Shown: one piece after another, positions 4,698-8,142 of the stretch
How the letters are laid out: every line of letters starts with the position of its first letter
Numbering within the stretch: the first letter of the stretch is position 1
Source of the DNA: Candidatus Yanofskybacteria bacterium RIFOXYD1_FULL_42_10
Lineage (GTDB): Bacteria > Patescibacteriota > Minisyncoccia > 2-02-FULL-40-12 > GWA2-44-9
Assembly: GCA_001795975.1 (NCBI GenBank)
Contig: MGLG01000019.1
Span: 1-8,142 of the forward strand
Length of the DNA stretch: 8,142 nt
Direction of reading: 5' to 3'
The notes under the pieces: generated by a model
Told to the model about the DNA's origin: nothing
What the model saw: the letters and a program-made list of their open reading frames with translations, nothing else
The model's database searches: none
Made by a program: the position numbers and the translations under genes

Positions 4698-6436
4698 CTG
4701 ACCAAAACAAAAAACTGTTGGACGAGCTCTTTGCCCCGTCGGCTTTCAGCGTTTCCGCAAACTACTTTCAGATAGGAAATAAATACGGCCGAACCATCTT
4801 TTTGGCGACTTATCCGAGATATCTGCACACCAGCTGGTTTTCTCCGATTATCAACCTTGACAAGGTTTTTGATGTGTCCGTTTTTGTCCTGCCCAAAAAC
4901 ACCGCAACGGTTTTAAAACAGCTTCGCGATCAATTGGCCCGCTTGGAATCTCAAGCAATGGAAGAAGCGTCAAAAGGAAAAGTCAGGGACCCGATTTTAG
5001 AAACGGCGACAGCCGACATTGAATTGTTGAGAGACAAGCTTCAACAGGGGACCGACAAGTTCTTTGAACTTGGAGTTTATATCACTTTTTATGAAGACGG
5101 CATTAAGGAGCTGGACGATACGGAAGGGAAAATAAAAGGCATTCTTGAATATCAACTGGTCTTTTCAAAACCTGCGACCTTTCGGATGAATGAGGGTTTT
5201 ATTTCCACTCTCCCCATCAATGATGACCGCTTGAGCGTTCATTCTTCTTTAAACACCGAGCCCCTTTCGTCGCTGTTCCCGTTCGTTTCTTTTGACCTTA
5301 CTTCCAATTCCGGAATTCTCTATGGAATAAACACTCACAACAACTCGCTTGTTCTTTTTGACCGATACAGCATGGAAAACGCCAACACGGTCGTGTTCGG
5401 AAAAGCCGGCGGAGGAAAAAGCTACACGGTAAAACTTGAGATATTGAGAAGTTTGATCTTCGGAACCCAAATCCTGGTTATTGATCCTGAAAATGAATAC
5501 AAATACCTTTCCGACACGGTTGGAGGTTCTTCAATTAAAATTTCCATCAATTCCAACCAGCACATCAATCCTCTTGATCTGCCGACGCCGAGATCGGATG
5601 AGAGTCCGTCAGATGTGTTTAAGTCGCATATTCTTGATCTCACCGGTTTTCTGCGGCTTCTGCTCGGAGATATGACTCCTGAAGAGGTGGCGATTTTGGA
5701 TGAAGCTCTTATTCAAACCTACGCGCTAAAAGATATTACTCCCGATTCCGACTTTTCCAATATGGCGCCTCCGTTATTATCCGATCTTCAAAGCATTCTT
5801 AACGGCCTTGCCGGCGCCGAATCAATGGCCATCAGATTAAAAAAATACACCCAAGGAACCTTCGCCGGTTTTTTAAGCAATCCAACCAATGTTTCATTAG
5901 ATAATCAGCTGATAGTATTCGGCATCAGAGATATGGAAGACGAATTGCGGCCGATTGCGATGTATCTTATCTTAAACCACATCTGGACAAGAATCCGAAG
6001 AAAACTGAAGAAAAGACTTTTGATGGTTGATGAGGCCTGGTGGCTGATGAAATATCCCATCGGAGCGGAATTTTTATTCGGCATGGCCAAAAGGGGAAGA
6101 AAATATTATTTGGGACTGACAATGATTTCCCAAGATATTCCCGATCTTATGAATACGCCTCAAGGCAGAGCGATAGTAAGCAATTCTTCCATGCAGATAC
6201 TGATGAAACAATCCACTTCATCCATTGATGTCATTCAGGAAACATTTAAGCTTACGGATGCTGAAAAATATTATCTTTTGGAAGCAAGGGTTGGATTCGG
6301 ATTATTCTTTTTGGGACAAAACCATGTCGGCATAAGAGTGGTGGCCTCTTACGCCGAAGATCAAATCATCACTTCCGACCCAAGACAGCTTTTAGAAATA
6401 GAAAAAGCGAAAGAAGAATGGGCAAAATTGGGATGA
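4694..6436 (+). CDS. virB4: VirB4-family type IV secretion ATPase (lacking the fused N-terminal domain)
   Basis: The product has 580 residues. It hydrolyses ATP to power T4SS assembly or transport at the inner membrane. Residues 1-60 continue the VirB4 linker (LLDELFAPSAF; GNKYGRTIF; ATYPRY; SWFSPIINL), then come the helical insertion (about 70-125) and PINDDRL (174-180). PFVSFDLTSNSGILYGIN (196-213) leads into the AAA+/RecA-type core. Walker A is GKAGGGKSYT (236-245), IDPENEY (263-269) is a conserved strand-loop, and Walker B is LLMVDEAWW (442-450; D446, E447). AKRGRK (465-470) supplies likely arginine fingers, and SQD (479-481) is the motif III glutamine region. All key residues are present, so it should be active. 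Start: the ATG lies in an ATGA overlap with the N-domain gene, which suggests coupled translation. The stop overlaps the next start in the same way. Confidence 0.93.
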   Translation: MTDQNKKLLDELFAPSAFSVSANYFQIGNKYGRTIFLATYPRYLHTSWFSPIINLDKVFDVSVFVLPKNTATVLKQLRDQLARLESQAMEEASKGKVRDPILETATADIELLRDKLQQGTDKFFELGVYITFYEDGIKELDDTEGKIKGILEYQLVFSKPATFRMNEGFISTLPINDDRLSVHSSLNTEPLSSLFPFVSFDLTSNSGILYGINTHNNSLVLFDRYSMENANTVVFGKAGGGKSYTVKLEILRSLIFGTQILVIDPENEYKYLSDTVGGSSIKISINSNQHINPLDLPTPRSDESPSDVFKSHILDLTGFLRLLLGDMTPEEVAILDEALIQTYALKDITPDSDFSNMAPPLLSDLQSILNGLAGAESMAIRLKKYTQGTFAGFLSNPTNVSLDNQLIVFGIRDMEDELRPIAMYLILNHIWTRIRRKLKKRLLMVDEAWWLMKYPIGAEFLFGMAKRGRKYYLGLTMISQDIPDLMNTPQGRAIVSNSSMQILMKQSTSSIDVIQETFKLTDAEKYYLLEARVGFGLFFLGQNHVGIRVVASYAEDQIITSDPRQLLEIEKAKEEWAKLG

Positions 6437-7521
6437 ACCGCAAGATTTTAATTTTTTTATTGGTTGTTTTTTCTTTTTTGGCGGCTTTTCTAAGCGGTTA
6501 TCTTTTAAGCGGCAACAGTTTTCAAAAAGAAGCGGAAGTTTCCGATTATAAAACCGGGAATATTTTAGATAAATTTGATAACGAGTTTGTCATTTCCAAA
6601 GAAAATTCTTTTCAACAACCGTCTCTGTTAGGCAAAAACAGGGTTGCTTCTTTCACCGTCTCAAGCAACGGTTCCGGCATTTCATACCATGAAAAAGGAA
6701 CCGGAAAAGTTTTTAGCGTTGATCCGCTTACTAAAGAAGAAAAGCCCATTTTGGCCGCTGGCATTGTAAATTTTATCGGCGCAATTTGGTCGCCGAATAA
6801 AAAAGAAGTTATCAGCCAAGTTTCTTCTCCGCTTGGCGCGCAGTATAAGTATTATAATTTTCAGACAAAAGAATCCGCGTTATTGAAAAATAACACCAAA
6901 TCGGCGGTTTTTTCTCCGGACGGCAGACAGATTGCCAAATTTATTTTTTCCGAAACGGAGAATGTTTACAATATCGTAATTTCCGAGCCGGCCGGCGTTG
7001 CTTCAAAAAAAATATTCAGCACCCGGATACCTGATGCCGAAATTTACTGGCCGCAAGACGACCTTTTGGCTTTCAAGGTTACCGACAACAGAGGATACGC
7101 CAAGGTCTTTTCTCTTACCAAAGAGGGAGCGCTTAAAGAAATCGCGGGAGACGCAAAAAATTTAGAAATTAAATGGTCGCAAGACGGGCAATCGTTCTTA
7201 TTTTCGGCGACAGGCGAGATCGGCCGTCCTGAATTATTTTATAAGAGCATTGGGGGGAAAGAACCATTGCTTTTGTCGGTTTCAACTTCAGCTTCCAAGT
7301 GCGCCTGGTCAATTGATAACAAAACAGTCATTTGCGCGGCATCTTTAACGGCTGAAGAAAACGAGGAGCTTTATAAAATAAGTATCGCAGACGGCGTAAA
7401 ACAACTGATAACTCCTCTAAGCCAAAATATGCGGGTGCGGGAAATATTGCTCACGAATATCGGAGATTATGCGATATTTTTAAATTCTTACGACGAGAAG
7501 CTCTATTTTTTAAAAATTTAG
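6433..7521 (+). CDS. Membrane-anchored beta-propeller protein (WD40/TolB-like repeats)
   Basis: The product has 362 residues. I prefer the ATG at 6433 to the one at 6418. It forms an ATGA overlap with the ATPase stop, like the overlap at 4694, and it puts the basic N-terminus (MNRK) directly before a hydrophobic helix (residues 5-26). That helix is a signal anchor, so the rest probably lies outside the membrane. The remainder is beta-rich with repeating blade motifs: WSPNKKEV (119-126), FSPDGRQI (160-167), WPQDDLLAF (206-214), WSQDGQSF (248-255) and WSIDNKTV (302-309). This SPDG-type pattern is seen in PD40/TolB-like propellers. C300 and C311 could form a disulfide. I know no standard T4SS part of this kind; coupling to the ATPase suggests an extracytoplasmic accessory or scaffold protein. 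It overlaps the convergent khpB gene by 12 bp at its 3' end. The fold call is fair; function is unknown. Confidence 0.75.
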   Translation: MNRKILIFLLVVFSFLAAFLSGYLLSGNSFQKEAEVSDYKTGNILDKFDNEFVISKENSFQQPSLLGKNRVASFTVSSNGSGISYHEKGTGKVFSVDPLTKEEKPILAAGIVNFIGAIWSPNKKEVISQVSSPLGAQYKYYNFQTKESALLKNNTKSAVFSPDGRQIAKFIFSETENVYNIVISEPAGVASKKIFSTRIPDAEIYWPQDDLLAFKVTDNRGYAKVFSLTKEGALKEIAGDAKNLEIKWSQDGQSFLFSATGEIGRPELFYKSIGGKEPLLLSVSTSASKCAWSIDNKTVICAASLTAEENEELYKISIADGVKQLITPLSQNMRVREILLTNIGDYAIFLNSYDEKLYFLKI

Positions 7522-8001
7522 GGGTTTTATGACAACTCTTCTTTGGGGATCATCACCAATGCTTTCTGTGGTTAAATCCGGATAAGAGGCCAGTTCCGTA
7601 TGCACAACTCTTCTTTCATAAGCGGTCATCGGACAAAGCGCTTCCGCTTTTTTGGTATTGCGAACCCTATACGCCGTTTCTTTGGCCAAATCAACCACGA
7701 ACGATGCCCTGGTTTTTTTATAATCGTTAACATCTATCACCACCCCCGCAATTTCTTTATTTTGTTTAAGAATTATCGCTCTCATAATATGCTCCAATGA
7801 TTTGAGATTTTCCCCGTTTTTTCCTATTAAAAATCTGGCATTTTCCGGCGTATAAACTGAAATTGCCAAAGTATTTTTTAAGGAATCGGCAAAATCAACT
7901 TCTTCTTTGATCTCAATCTGACAATCTAAATTCATAAAACCGCCCACAGTTTTTATGGATTGAATAATTTTTTCTTTGTTTTTTTCTAAAAATTCAGACA
8001 T
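7510..8001 (-). CDS. khpB: KhpB/Jag RNA-binding protein (KH and R3H domains)
   Basis: The product has 163 residues. KhpB (Jag, EloR) binds RNA and in Firmicutes affects cell elongation and division, acting with KhpA. Here a KH-like domain spans about 25-95 with the nucleic-acid loop GKNG (60-63), followed by ENLKSLEHIM. An R3H domain spans about 98-163: LAKETAYRVR, CPMTAYERRVVH with the defining R130-x3-H134, and the closing RRVVIKPL. The N-terminal Jag_N domain of longer homologues is missing, which gives a short form that fits a reduced genome. The start is ATG 12 bp after the yidC stop, with no clear SD. The yidC-khpB order is widely conserved, usually with rpmH and rnpA further upstream, so they are almost surely one operon. 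The gene converges on the propeller gene with a 12-bp overlap and has no clear terminator. Confidence 0.92.
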   Translation of the reverse strand: MSEFLEKNKEKIIQSIKTVGGFMNLDCQIEIKEEVDFADSLKNTLAISVYTPENARFLIGKNGENLKSLEHIMRAIILKQNKEIAGVVIDVNDYKKTRASFVVDLAKETAYRVRNTKKAEALCPMTAYERRVVHTELASYPDLTTESIGDDPQRRVVIKPLNF

Positions 8002-8013
8002 TTAGCGTTATGT

Positions 8014-8142
8014 TCATTTTTTATATTTAATATATTTTTGCTCCGCTATGGAAAATGCCGTCGCCGTTGTCCAATATAACATAAGGCCGGCAGGCAAGTT
8101 CCAACCAATAATTATAATCATAACCGGGAAAAAATACAACAT
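8014..8142 (-). CDS. yidC: C-terminal end of YidC/OxaA membrane protein insertase (5' part outside window)
   Basis: Reading the - strand from the right edge gives 42 residues ending in TGA at 8016-8014. The segment PVMIIIIGWNLPAGLMLYWT contains the PAGL-x-LYW signature of the last membrane helix of YidC/Oxa1. It is followed by FSIAEQKYIKYKK, the usual SI-x-(E/Q)Q and a short basic tail. YidC inserts and folds inner-membrane proteins, alone or with SecYEG. The tail is short, as in many minimal YidC proteins. The khpB gene follows after 12 bp, the classical neighbour. The ATG at the very edge (8142-8140) is an internal methionine, not the start. Confidence 0.92.
   Translation of the reverse strand: MLYFFPVMIIIIGWNLPAGLMLYWTTATAFSIAEQKYIKYKK

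Noticed and set aside
7456..7481. Hairpin AATATCG/CGATATT followed by TTTTT, resembling a terminator
   Set aside because: The stem has only two G-C pairs and it lies inside the propeller coding region, about 40 bases before its stop. It probably reflects coding sequence.
3..8142. Recoded UGA (Gly) genetic code
   Set aside because: Three genes end in TGA exactly where family length or overlap predicts a stop, and no conserved domain contains in-frame TGA.

Overview
The window looks like chromosome from a Patescibacteria (Candidate Phyla Radiation) bacterium, most likely a Parcubacteria-type lineage. This is an inference from AT-rich DNA, short and tightly packed genes, few Shine-Dalgarno (SD) sequences, and CPR-style versions of type IV secretion (T4SS) proteins and of Jag/KhpB. 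TGA acts as a normal stop at the ends of three genes and tryptophan is read from TGG, so the recoded-UGA lineages (Gracilibacteria, Absconditabacteria) are unlikely.

Layout. Positions 3-377 (+) hold the 3' end of a cysteine-containing protein of unknown function. Positions 395-2443 (+) encode a VirB6/TrbL-like polytopic membrane protein with a signal-peptide-like N-terminus and a large soluble C-terminal region. A small helical protein of unknown function follows (2477-2992, +). A bidirectional terminator (3014-3036) separates it from an opposite-strand gene (3042-3536, -). That gene has its own near-consensus promoter and a strong ribosome binding site. The + strand then resumes with prgI (3625-3948), an intergenic inverted repeat with a likely promoter (3951-4020), the N-terminal domain of a VirB4/TraC protein (4053-4697), the VirB4 ATPase (4694-6436) and a membrane-anchored beta-propeller protein (6433-7521). 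The last three genes are joined by two ATGA stop/start overlaps. Convergent to them on the - strand lies a housekeeping pair: khpB/jag (7510-8001) and the 3' end of yidC (8014-8142).

How they work together. VirB6-like, PrgI and VirB4 are the inner-membrane channel and motor parts of a single-membrane (Gram-positive-like) T4SS, as known for PrgI/TcpE-type systems. In CPR bacteria such loci may serve DNA uptake, conjugation, or pilus/effector export toward a host; the window does not say which. No coupling protein (VirD4), relaxase or cell-wall hydrolase is present. The propeller may be an accessory part because it is translationally coupled to the ATPase. YidC and KhpB are core-genome genes for membrane protein insertion and RNA binding, and they mark the edge of the T4SS locus.

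Most notable points: (1) VirB4 is split at its interdomain linker, and an in-frame A_AAT_TTA heptamer just before the N-domain stop could allow a -1 frameshift that fuses both halves. (2) The gene that interrupts the locus has the best expression signals and shares a possible C-terminal module with its convergent neighbour. (3) A 10-bp inverted repeat brackets a candidate promoter before virB4. No stretch over 300 bases lacks a gene.
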